Assembly (NCBI GenBank): GCA_029257755.1
Contig: JARIAP010000197.1
Location: forward strand, 1 to 15,731
Source of the DNA: Helicobacter sp.
Lineage (GTDB): Bacteria > Campylobacterota > Campylobacteria > Campylobacterales > Helicobacteraceae
Length of the DNA stretch: 15,731 bases
Direction of reading: 5' to 3'
Within the stretch, counting starts at the first letter, position 1. Each line of letters starts with the position of its first letter. Shown piece by piece: positions 7,833-14,260 of this stretch. The translations under genes were made by a program, and so were the position numbers. The notes beneath the pieces were generated by a model. The model was not told the DNA's origin. It saw only the letters and a list, made by a program, of their open reading frames with translations, and ran no database searches.

Positions 7833-8015
7833 AGTTTTTAGAATTAATTAATATTATAATATTAATTTTAATTATAAAATATATAAAAAATAATATATAA
7901 AGTATATTTAACTTAAAATCTAGTGTTGATTTTATCTTCTCATAGCTTTTTTTAATAATATATTGAATGTTTGATGATTTGATAATATTTTTATCACCTG
8001 CATTATTATTGTATT

Positions 8016-8024
8016 TGGTATAAT
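8016..8024 (+). promoter_or_regulatory. Orphan extended -10 element in the long intergenic region
   Basis: TGGTATAAT on the + strand has the same TGnTATAAT form as the promoters of neighbouring genes. It is 380 bases upstream of the next + strand gene. It could serve a long leader of that gene or a small RNA covering the 8097-8124 hairpin. The sequence alone cannot decide, and chance is possible in such AT-rich DNA. Confidence 0.35.
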
Positions 8025-8096
8025 TTATATTTAATTTATTTTTAGCATTAATATTTATATATTGATTGATATTTTTGTTATTTACATTTTGTTAAA

Positions 8097-8124
8097 ATAA
8101 TTCATGGCTTTATACATGAATTAT
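8097..8124. repeat. Perfect 10-base-pair hairpin in the long intergenic region
   Basis: ATAATTCATG (8097-8106) pairs with CATGAATTAT (8115-8124) around the 8-base loop GCTTTATA. No T-run follows on either strand, so it is not a standard terminator. It lies about 70 bases downstream of the orphan -10 at 8016-8024. Confidence 0.55.
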
Positions 8125-8403
8125 CATTTCAATTGTTATAGTCATTTGGTATATATTATTTTATTAATACCTTCATTGTTATATATGCCACCATCATTAA
8201 ATTAATTAAATATATTTAAAGGTGTCTAATGTTTAATTAATAATATAATCAATTCATTCTAATTAATACAATAAATGAAGCTTTTTAATAATTTTATATA
8301 AAATTTACAAATTAATAAAATAAAAAATATAAAATCGCATCTTATTTATACTTATTAATTTAGTCGATATATCATTTTACATTAGTATTAATAAAGGCTT
8401 AGT

Positions 8404-9168
8404 ATGATACAACCCACACACATAAAAAACCTATTGAGTCAAATAGCTACAACTGCAAACAATAAAGAAATCAATGCCTCATTGCCCATGTTATTGCGCA
8501 TTTTAGATAAAAAAGGGGTTGATAAGTATATTGTGCAACTTGGAAAATTACTCATAGAGACACAAAGCAACAAAGAATTAAGTGTAGGTTCAAATTATTG
8601 GGCTAATGTAAAACAAGGTAAAGATGGGCTAATAATATCTGATTTAATCAAGCAACCAAAAATATTAGAAAACTTATCACATGCTAGGCTAAAATTAAGC
8701 TCTAATGACTTAAAAGAATTAATAGATGATGCACACAAAGGTGGCAAAACAATTGAATCTGTATTTAAAGATTTTTTACTTGATAAGTTACCTATTGCAA
8801 CAAGTAGGCAGGAATTTATAGAGCTATCCAACTTACTTATAGCATTACAAAATGGTATTTTTAGTATGGTAATAAAAGAAAATAATGAAAAAGAAAGTCT
8901 TGTTCAAATAAAAAAACAAGTTGAATTTTTAGAATTTTATAGCATATTTAATAATTTAGGTGAAATCAATGGAATCGTGTCTTTAAATCAAACATCTGAA
9001 TTGAGTCTGCGTATGTGTGTTATGAATAAAAAAGTTAAAAATATATTAGAAAATAATTTAAAAGATTTAAAAGGATTTAACGAAATACAGATTGATATTG
9101 GAGAAAACCAACCATTATGGGATTTAGATAATTTTGAAACATCATATATATTAAATTTGAGAGGATAG
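8404..9168 (+). CDS. Uncharacterised protein, C-terminus possibly FliK-like
   Basis: This is a real gene by its length (254 residues), its AAAGGC ribosome-binding site 6-8 bases before the ATG, and its ordinary protein composition. There is no signal peptide or membrane segment, so it is cytoplasmic. Residues 1-60 and 95-175 look helical. The C-terminal part has FYSIFNNLGEINGIVSL (178-194), a beta-rich LSLRMCVMNKKVKNILENNLKDL (201-222), then GFNEIQIDI (224-232). This resembles the C-terminal domain of flagellar hook-length control (FliK) proteins and of FliK-like proteins that accompany short FlhB paralogues. That is a weak memory-based match. No FlhB-like gene follows; the next gene is convergent. 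An alternative is a lineage-specific protein with no flagellar role. No other flagellar gene is in the window. Confidence 0.75.
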   Translation: MIQPTHIKNLLSQIATTANNKEINASLPMLLRILDKKGVDKYIVQLGKLLIETQSNKELSVGSNYWANVKQGKDGLIISDLIKQPKILENLSHARLKLSSNDLKELIDDAHKGGKTIESVFKDFLLDKLPIATSRQEFIELSNLLIALQNGIFSMVIKENNEKESLVQIKKQVEFLEFYSIFNNLGEINGIVSLNQTSELSLRMCVMNKKVKNILENNLKDLKGFNEIQIDIGENQPLWDLDNFETSYILNLRG

Positions 9169-9213
9169 GGTAAAAACAAATAAAAAACCTAGTATTAAAT
9201 ACACATACAACAA

Positions 9214-9247
9214 ACAAAAAACTTTGAATTAAAACTTTAATTCAAAG
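9214..9247 (-). terminator. Intrinsic terminator of the three-gene cysteine-protein operon
   Basis: CTTTGAATTAAA (9222-9233) and TTTAATTCAAAG (9236-9247) are a perfect 12-base inverted repeat, two bases apart; a 10-base-pair stem with a small loop is realistic. On the minus strand it is followed by TTTTTTGTTTG. The + strand has no T-run after it, so it ends the minus-strand operon, 46 bases after the last stop codon. Confidence 0.7.
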
Positions 9248-9292
9248 AAATGGTGTAAATAAACAGGTCTTCAAAGATTAGTATAATGTATA

Positions 9293-9880
9293 TTATCTAG
9301 TTCCACATTCAAATACATTAGCATGGATTCTATATGAAAGGATTTTTCCATTTTGAGGTATTTTTTCCCAAGCTGTACAATCTTTTTCTTCATATTTACC
9401 ATCATTAACCCTCATTTCACAAGTCATAGCTTCTTTTGTTAGTTTAAGCAATATTCTACTATCTTCATTTACTAACTCAGCCGCATGATTTCTTAAATCA
9501 TTTGTAGCACCTTCTCTAATATCTTCAAATGATGGAGGAACTTTTCCATCAGAGTTATCTTTACCTTCAACTTCACCAAGTAATTTACAAGTATAAGGAA
9601 TGCTATAAGCAACGGCTATACCTCTAGCTTCCTCATTCAATCTCTTAGGCTCATAAGCAGGTAATTGAGGAACTTTAATATAAGGAGCAACTTTTGTTAC
9701 CGTAATTTCTCTTGCAGCATTAACAGTTACTTCAACCTCTTTGCTATAATTTACTTTACTTTTTGATCCACTATAGCTACTTTTTGACTTTGACTGAGGT
9801 TGAGATGAACAAGCAACCAAAAGAGAAACTGCACCAACAGCTATACCAACTTTTGCAAAACTACTAACTAACTTTAACAT
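9293..9880 (-). CDS. Lipoprotein, third member of a four-cysteine paralogue triplet
   Basis: This 195-residue exported lipoprotein is the last gene of a three-gene operon. The lipobox LVAC places the lipidated Cys at 24. Ser follows at +2, with no Asp to hold it in the inner membrane under the E. coli rule, so the outer membrane is likely. A Ser/Lys-rich linker runs to about 50. The shared domain follows: LPAYEPKRLNEEARGIAV (73-90), CKLLGEVEG (98-106), SFEDIREGATNDLRN (117-131), AMTCEMR (151-157), DCTAW (167-171), and NGKILSYRIHANVFECG (177-193). Cysteines at 98, 154, 168 and 192 have the same spacing in all three paralogues and could form two disulphides. The CxxLGxVxG and ReGAxNDLRNxAA motifs recall DUF4156/RcsF-type envelope lipoproteins. 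Function is unknown. AAGGTGG lies four to five bases before the ATG. Confidence 0.8.
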   Translation of the reverse strand: MLKLVSSFAKVGIAVGAVSLLVACSSQPQSKSKSSYSGSKSKVNYSKEVEVTVNAAREITVTKVAPYIKVPQLPAYEPKRLNEEARGIAVAYSIPYTCKLLGEVEGKDNSDGKVPPSFEDIREGATNDLRNHAAELVNEDSRILLKLTKEAMTCEMRVNDGKYEEKDCTAWEKIPQNGKILSYRIHANVFECGTR

Positions 9881-9929
9881 TTTTCCACCTTAATATAAAA
9901 TTTTTAAAAATTAAACTTGCCAACAAGAA

Positions 9930-10538
9930 TTATCTTGCACCACAATCAAATACATTTGCATGGATTCTATAAAATAGGATTTTACCATTGTTAGGTATTT
10001 GAGTCCAAGTTGTGCAATCTTTTTCATCAAACTGATCACCTTCATTGCGAATCTCACAAGTCATAGCCTCTTTAACAGGAGTAAGAACAATTCTATCTCT
10101 AGAATCTACAAGATCCATAGTCCCATTTCTTAAATCATTTAAAGCACCTTCTCTAATAAGCTCAAAAGATGGGGCAGCTTTACCATCAGAACTATCTATA
10201 CCTTCAGTTTCACCTAATAATTTACAATTCAAAGGAACACCATTTACAATAGCAATACCCTTTGCGTCTTCAATTAATGGCTTAGGAGTATATTGAGGTA
10301 ATCTTGGTAACTTATAATAAGCATCACTTGAGCTTTTTGTTATAACTAACTCTCTTGCAACATCAATATTTTCATTTCTTTCTTTTAATAATTTTGAATC
10401 TGTTGTTTGAGAAGAATATGATTGAGCATCCTCATCAACTTCTACCACTACATCTGCTGCAATTGCATTATTAAACATAAAACAAGATGCCAATCCAGTC
10501 ATAAGACTAACTTTTAATAAATTATTTTTGCTTAACAT
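9930..10538 (-). CDS. Exported protein, second member of the triplet, with an altered sorting signal
   Basis: Start chosen at 10538: AGAAAGGA sits eight bases ahead of this ATG, and the 14 residues that an upstream in-frame start would add (MVIYEILYIERIFF) precede the signal peptide. The product has 202 residues. The signal is ambiguous. LASC (16-19) fits a lipobox, but a hydrophobic run continues to AIAA (25-28), giving a good signal peptidase I site before DVVVEVDED. The shared domain is complete: LPQYTPKPLIEDAKGIAI (80-97), CKLLGETEG (105-113), SFELIREGALNDLRN (124-138), AMTCEIR (158-164), DCTTW (174-178), and NGKILFYRIHANVFDCG (184-200). Its cysteines (105, 161, 175, 199) keep the 56-14-24 spacing. 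It is the most divergent of the three and has an acidic mature N-terminus. It lies 69 bases after the first gene and 49 before the third. Confidence 0.8.
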   Translation of the reverse strand: MLSKNNLLKVSLMTGLASCFMFNNAIAADVVVEVDEDAQSYSSQTTDSKLLKERNENIDVARELVITKSSSDAYYKLPRLPQYTPKPLIEDAKGIAIVNGVPLNCKLLGETEGIDSSDGKAAPSFELIREGALNDLRNGTMDLVDSRDRIVLTPVKEAMTCEIRNEGDQFDEKDCTTWTQIPNNGKILFYRIHANVFDCGAR

Positions 10539-10607
10539 AAAAAAAATCCTTTCTATATATAAAATTTCATATATAACCATATTACTTATGGCTATATTAG
10601 TGTTATA

Positions 10608-11162
10608 TTATTTCTCACCACATTCAAATACATTAGCATGAATTCTGTAAGATAAAATTTGTCCATTATTAGGAAGCTTATTCCAAAGAGTGCAATCTTC
10701 CTCATTGTATTTATCTTTTTTTGTTCTCATTTGACAAATCATTGCTTCTTTTGTTACAGAAAGCATAAGTCTTTGACCACCTCTTACAAGATCTGCAGCT
10801 TGATTTCTAAGATCATTTGTTGCACCTTCTCTTATTTGCTCAAAAGTAGGACCAGCTTTTCCACCAGCTTCATCTTTCCCTTCAACTTCTCCTAATACTT
10901 TGCAGTTATAAGGAACACTATATGCTACAGCAATACCTCTTGCATTTTCATTAAGAGTTTTTGGCTCATATGGAGGTAATTGTGGATCAATTGCATAACC
11001 AACAGATTTATATACAGCGAATTGTCTAGCATTAGGCTCAATGCTTTGACTCATATCTTTAGACTTTTTTGGTTGCCCAGAACAAGCAACTAACGCAAAA
11101 ATAGAACCTGCTACTAAACCAAGTTTTGCAGAATGGTTCAAGACTTGTTTATAATTTAACAT
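10608..11162 (-). CDS. Lipoprotein, first member of the four-cysteine paralogue triplet
   Basis: This 184-residue exported lipoprotein is the promoter-proximal gene of the operon. The lipobox LVAC puts the lipidated Cys at 27, followed by SGQPKK. The linker is the shortest of the three. The shared domain has LPPYEPKTLNENARGIAV (62-79), CKVLGEVEG (87-95), TFEQIREGATNDLRN (106-120), AMICQMR (140-146), DCTLW (156-160), and NGQILSYRIHANVFECG (166-182). The cysteines are at 87, 143, 157 and 181. It resembles the third gene more than the second, both in the lipobox region and in AVAYSVPYxC. That suggests successive tandem duplication, or gene conversion between the outer copies. AAAGGTG lies about six bases before the ATG. 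The promoter is not clear; no extended -10 like those of neighbouring genes is seen in the 130 bases upstream. Confidence 0.8.
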   Translation of the reverse strand: MLNYKQVLNHSAKLGLVAGSIFALVACSGQPKKSKDMSQSIEPNARQFAVYKSVGYAIDPQLPPYEPKTLNENARGIAVAYSVPYNCKVLGEVEGKDEAGGKAGPTFEQIREGATNDLRNQAADLVRGGQRLMLSVTKEAMICQMRTKKDKYNEEDCTLWNKLPNNGQILSYRIHANVFECGEK

Positions 11163-11538
11163 TTTTTACACCTTTTGATAATAAAATTAAAAACACTCTA
11201 CAATGAAAAGAAGCAATCTTTAACGCTTTGTGTTTTTTATCTCGTTATGCTATCAAAAAAATTAAAAAAAATCAAGTAAAATTATAAAAATATATAAATA
11301 ATCTTAATACATTGTGATTAATTTATCTATATTAAATGTTAAATTATATATAAATATAATTTTTATATAAAATATTTATAGCTATAATATCAATTAAACA
11401 TAGTATAAAATAATTAAATTGAAATATTACTTGATTGTTGAATCTTAGGCTATATAGAATAATTTTAGTGGTAAATTATAGGTTATTATTAAATATTGTT
11501 ATACTACTAGATGTAAGCTGTTTGATTATAGCAATAGT
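11163..11538. other. AT-rich intergenic region between the triplet operon and plsY
   Basis: These 376 bases should hold the promoter of the lipoprotein operon and the 3' end of the plsY transcript. I find no coding region and no GC-containing hairpin with a T-run. A pure-AT inverted repeat (AAATTATAT at 11341-11349 with ATATAATTT at 11354-11362) is present, but such repeats are expected in sequence this AT-rich. Confidence 0.5.
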
Positions 11539-12210
11539 TTAATTTATGGTTGTTTTAGTTTCTAAAATTTGTTTTTCTTCTTTTTTTAACAATCGTTTAA
11601 TATTTTCCCAATGTGTATTTATTATAATAACACCAATGATTACTATAGGAACATGCGTATTGATTTGTTGATTAATATCAATACTTGCTGGTAATTCTAT
11701 AATATTTGGTATTATAAAGGTTAATATGATTCCGCTTATAACGCCGATTAAAGATGATAATGATGATATTTTAAATATCTTTCCAATTATTGCCCATATA
11801 ATTAGTCCGCAAACACCTTCTATGGGTATAAGGCTTATTACGCTTCCAATTGCAGTAGCCACACCTTTTCCACCATTAAATCCTAAAAAAGGGCTATAAC
11901 AATGCCCAAGTATAGCCAATATTGCAATTGCATATTGAGATTCAAAACTTAATCCAAAAAGTTTTGCACAAATAACAACCACAAAACCTTTTGTTGCATC
12001 AAATATTATTGTTAAAATAGAAAAAAATTTTGCTTTTTTCACAGATATATCAACAAATGCACGATATACATTTGTAGCTCCAGTGCTTTTTGAACCAATT
12101 TTAAGTAAGTTTTTATTTGCAAATATTTTTACCAAAACCGCACCAAACGGGATACTACCAACAATATATGCAAATATATAAAATAATAAATTTATATTTA
12201 AATCAAACAT
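11539..12210 (-). CDS. plsY: Glycerol-3-phosphate acyltransferase PlsY
   Basis: This 223-residue inner-membrane enzyme transfers an acyl group from acyl-phosphate to glycerol-3-phosphate, giving lysophosphatidic acid, the first committed phospholipid step. The three family motifs are present in order. Motif 1 is GSIPFG (18-23) with GSKSTGATNVYR (39-50), where the usual form is GSGNxGATN. Motif 2 is GHCYSPFLGFNGGKGVAT (102-119), the glycine-rich phosphate-binding loop. Motif 3 is THWENIKRLL (199-208). Hydrophobic membrane segments lie at about 5-30, 62-86, 92-104, 120-145 and 150-172, and another at 187-198. A modest ribosome-binding site (AAGG, eight bases upstream) supports the start. It follows rplY after 136 bases that contain a hairpin; PlsX, which makes the acyl-phosphate, is not in the window. 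Confidence 0.96.
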   Translation of the reverse strand: MFDLNINLLFYIFAYIVGSIPFGAVLVKIFANKNLLKIGSKSTGATNVYRAFVDISVKKAKFFSILTIIFDATKGFVVVICAKLFGLSFESQYAIAILAILGHCYSPFLGFNGGKGVATAIGSVISLIPIEGVCGLIIWAIIGKIFKISSLSSLIGVISGIILTFIIPNIIELPASIDINQQINTHVPIVIIGVIIINTHWENIKRLLKKEEKQILETKTTIN

Positions 12211-12294
12211 AACTAAAACCTTAAAAATTAATATGAAACTAAATTAAGCAAGTATATTTGTAAATTATATCGTATTTTTGTTTGCATTTGATTC

Positions 12295-12314
12295 TGTATA
12301 GATAATTCTATACA
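12295..12314 (-). other. Hairpin between rplY and plsY, possibly a weak terminator or processing site
   Basis: TGTATAGA (12295-12302) pairs perfectly with TCTATACA (12307-12314) around TAAT. It lies 33 bases after the rplY stop. Neither strand has a T-run after it, so intrinsic termination is doubtful. Nine-base words flank it on both sides: TTGCATTTG at 12282 and 12321, and GTATTTTTG at 12272 and 12331. Confidence 0.4.
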
Positions 12315-12346
12315 AAAGCATTGCATTTGTGTATTTTTGCTTATTG

Positions 12347-12883
12347 TTATTTTGCCTTAATAACACCAACTATAGCCACAGATGGCTTCTCAATTATATT
12401 TACACCATCAACTTGTGGTAAATCTCTAGCTAATATGGCATGTCCAACATCAAGTGAGCTAACATCAAGGGTATAATTATTTGGTAAAACAGATGCATCG
12501 CACTTTACAGCAACTCTTTTTCTTGAAAAAACAAGAACACCTTTATTTTTTAATCCAATAGGTGAACCAACAACTTTTACTGGAACTTTAAACTTTGCAA
12601 CATAACCCTTATTTGCAAACATCATATCTACATGTAAAATATCATTTGTTACGGGATCTTTTTGATATTCTTGCACAACAACATCATATGTATTTCCACC
12701 AATTTTAACAGGAAAAATTAAAGTTTGTTTTGAACGCATATATTTAATAAAATCATTTCGTTTGAATGTGCAATGAATATTTTCATGTCCCTTACCATAT
12801 ATATTAGCAATTAGATAACCATCTCGTTTTAACGCCTTAGCGTTAGTTTTACCAATACTATCTCTAAGTTTGCCTTCTAACAT
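12347..12883 (-). CDS. rplY: 50S ribosomal protein L25, CTC/TL5 type
   Basis: This 178-residue long-form L25 (general stress protein CTC) binds 5S rRNA in the large ribosomal subunit. The N-terminal L25 domain runs from [32 protein letters not shown] to about 90, including [20 protein letters not shown] (about 69-88). The C-terminal CTC domain follows, with [33 protein letters not shown] and the end AIVGVIKAK. Length and sequence run closely parallel to the H. pylori protein. GAAAGGA precedes the ATG. The upstream 241 bases are shared with the divergent prmA; TATAAT at 12947-12942 is the best candidate -10. In many relatives pth (peptidyl-tRNA hydrolase) follows rplY, but here plsY does. Confidence 0.97.
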   Translation of the reverse strand: MLEGKLRDSIGKTNAKALKRDGYLIANIYGKGHENIHCTFKRNDFIKYMRSKQTLIFPVKIGGNTYDVVVQEYQKDPVTNDILHVDMMFANKGYVAKFKVPVKVVGSPIGLKNKGVLVFSRKRVAVKCDASVLPNNYTLDVSSLDVGHAILARDLPQVDGVNIIEKPSVAIVGVIKAK

Positions 12884-12941
12884 TAGTATCCTTTCAAATT
12901 AAAATAAACTTTGAATTTTATCAAAAATAAATTAATGTATT

Positions 12942-12947
12942 ATTATA
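12942..12947 (-). promoter_or_regulatory. Candidate -10 element for rplY
   Basis: On the minus strand TATAAT occupies 12947-12942, 58 bases before the start codon. It lacks the TGn extension seen at the YceI, htpG, ansB and prmA promoters, so the assignment is tentative. Confidence 0.35.
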
Positions 12948-13029
12948 AGATTTATAAAACCTAAAAAATATCTAAGCAAAATAAATTTTATTGTATTAAA
13001 AAATTACATATTAATAAAATTTTAAAAAC

Positions 13030-13083
13030 ACAATCTTAAATTATAGATTACAATCAATATAGATAAAACGATTGTGTTATAAT
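13030..13083 (+). promoter_or_regulatory. prmA promoter: extended -10 with phased upstream motif
   Basis: TGTTATAAT occupies 13075-13083, 41 bases before the prmA start. Upstream, ACAATC begins at 13030 and 13050 and its reverse complement GATTGT at 13070, exactly 20 bases apart each time. The last copy abuts the -10 extension. The -10 is convincing; the operator idea is inference. Confidence 0.5.
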
Positions 13084-13124
13084 TTTATTTTATGTTTTAC
13101 ATTAAATATAAAAGGATATGATAT

Positions 13125-14216
13125 ATGAACAATGAAAAAGAAAAGTTAAAATATATTATAAAAGGCAAAAAACTAGATTCAAATGTTGTTTGTGAGAATG
13201 GGAAAAAAATTATATGGAGAACAAATAAAACTAAAGATGATATAGAATTTATTATGCAAAAAATATACAATAGAATAAACAATATTGCAATTAACTTTAA
13301 TATCACACAATCATCATTAAAATTTTATAATTTACCACTTATACAAAATGAGATTCAATCAAATAAGTATATAATAAAACGCAATCAAAATTGCGACTAT
13401 AATTTTATCCAAAAAATATATGATATAAAAGAAAAACAAGCAAATAAATATATTGCAACAAGACATAGTAAATTTTTAACAAAAAAATTTTTATCTAACT
13501 CTAACATAAAGCTACAAAAAATAAAAAACAAGCATTTAGTATTTTGCAAAAATAAATCTAAAAATATAGAAATTGATATAAATGCAAACATTTTTTTATG
13601 CAAAAATAAAAATTGGATTGAAGAATACAAAAAAAGCATAAAACCTGTTGTGTGCAATAATTTTTACATTCGCCCAAGCTGGTATAAAGAAAATATAAAA
13701 TATCACAATATCATTATAGATCCATCTTTAAGTTTTGGTAGCGGACATCATGCTACAACTAATATGTGTATAGAATTTCTTAGCAACCTTAAATTAAATA
13801 ATAAAACATTACTTGATGTTGGTTGTGGAAGTGGCATATTATCAATTGTTGGGGCAAAGCTTGGTGCTAAAGTTTATGCTTGTGATACAGATATTTACGC
13901 ATATGAACAAAGTAAGTTAAACTTTAAGACAAATAAATTAAAATATGAGTATATTTGGCATGGTAGCATAAGCACAATAAACAAACAAAATAATATACCA
14001 AATCAATATGATTTCATTTGTGCAAATATTGTTAGTTCTGTAATAGTTATGTTAAGAAATGAATTTATTAGTTGCTTAAAACATAATGGAATTTTGATTC
14101 TTTCTGGAATATTAAAAGAATATGAAAAAAATATTATTGAAAAATTTTCTAAGTTAGAAATATTACAAAAAAAACAAAATGGGGAATGGTTAGGTTTTAA
14201 GTTTATAAAAAAATAA
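13125..14216 (+). CDS. prmA: Ribosomal protein L11 methyltransferase, with a divergent, enlarged N-terminus
   Basis: PrmA trimethylates ribosomal protein L11 using S-adenosylmethionine. The catalytic half is clear: NWIEEYKKSIKPVVCNNFYIRPSW (163-186), IIDPSLSFGSGHHATTNMC (197-215, the PrmA hallmark), SAM motif I LLDVGCGSGILSIVGAKLGAKV (229-250) with ACDTD (252-256) closing the SAM site, and DFICANIVSSVI (296-307, the ANI motif). The end GEWLGFKFIKK matches family C-termini. The protein is 363 residues against roughly 280-330 in relatives. Residues 1-160 are Lys/Asn/Ile-rich and do not resemble the usual N-terminal substrate-recognition domain. The start follows AAAGGA by about nine bases. It precedes ftsH by 44 bases, as in H. 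pylori. The divergence of residues 1-160 could reflect drift in AT-rich DNA or a different L11-recognition module. Confidence 0.88.
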   Translation: MNNEKEKLKYIIKGKKLDSNVVCENGKKIIWRTNKTKDDIEFIMQKIYNRINNIAINFNITQSSLKFYNLPLIQNEIQSNKYIIKRNQNCDYNFIQKIYDIKEKQANKYIATRHSKFLTKKFLSNSNIKLQKIKNKHLVFCKNKSKNIEIDINANIFLCKNKNWIEEYKKSIKPVVCNNFYIRPSWYKENIKYHNIIIDPSLSFGSGHHATTNMCIEFLSNLKLNNKTLLDVGCGSGILSIVGAKLGAKVYACDTDIYAYEQSKLNFKTNKLKYEYIWHGSISTINKQNNIPNQYDFICANIVSSVIVMLRNEFISCLKHNGILILSGILKEYEKNIIEKFSKLEILQKKQNGEWLGFKFIKK

Positions 14217-14260
14217 TATAATTTCATAGTTTTTGTATTTTTTAAAATAATGAGGAAATT

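Larger units (their letters stand above)
7782..8403. other. Long AT-rich intergenic region, no convincing gene
   Basis: These 622 bases separate two divergent genes, more than is needed for two promoters. They contain the ansB promoter at the left end and a perfect 22-base palindrome (7846-7867). Further right are an orphan + strand extended -10 (TGGTATAAT, 8016-8024), a 10-base-pair hairpin (8097-8124), and a ribosome-binding-site-like AAAGGTG followed by an ATG that stops after three codons (8218-8240). The decamer ATTTGGTATA occurs twice (8013-8022 and 8144-8153). A decayed gene or an unannotated small RNA are both possible; I recognise neither. Confidence 0.5.

Noticed and set aside
8104..8205. 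A 33-codon + strand open frame (MALYMNYHFNCY...) with a hydrophobic middle.
   Set aside because: No purine-rich ribosome-binding site precedes it, and it begins inside the 8097-8124 hairpin. Short open frames of this size are expected in such DNA.
8365..8370. CGATAT upstream of the 8404 gene, matching the -10 of flagellar sigma-28 promoters.
   Set aside because: There is no TAAA-type -35 at the required spacing of about 15 bases, so six bases alone are not enough.
8595..9179. Minus-strand open frames at 8595-8831 and 8988-9179.
   Set aside because: They are shadows of the 8404-9168 gene. Minus-strand transcription from the lipoprotein operon is expected to stop at the terminator at 9214-9247.
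10045..10895. Plus-strand open frames at 10045-10296 and 10659-10895.
   Set aside because: Both are antisense to the lipoprotein-triplet genes, which have signal peptides, ribosome-binding sites and conserved paralogy.
11341..11362. AT-only hairpin downstream of plsY as its terminator.
   Set aside because: It has no G or C in the stem and lies about 180 bases from the plsY stop; such repeats are common by chance here.
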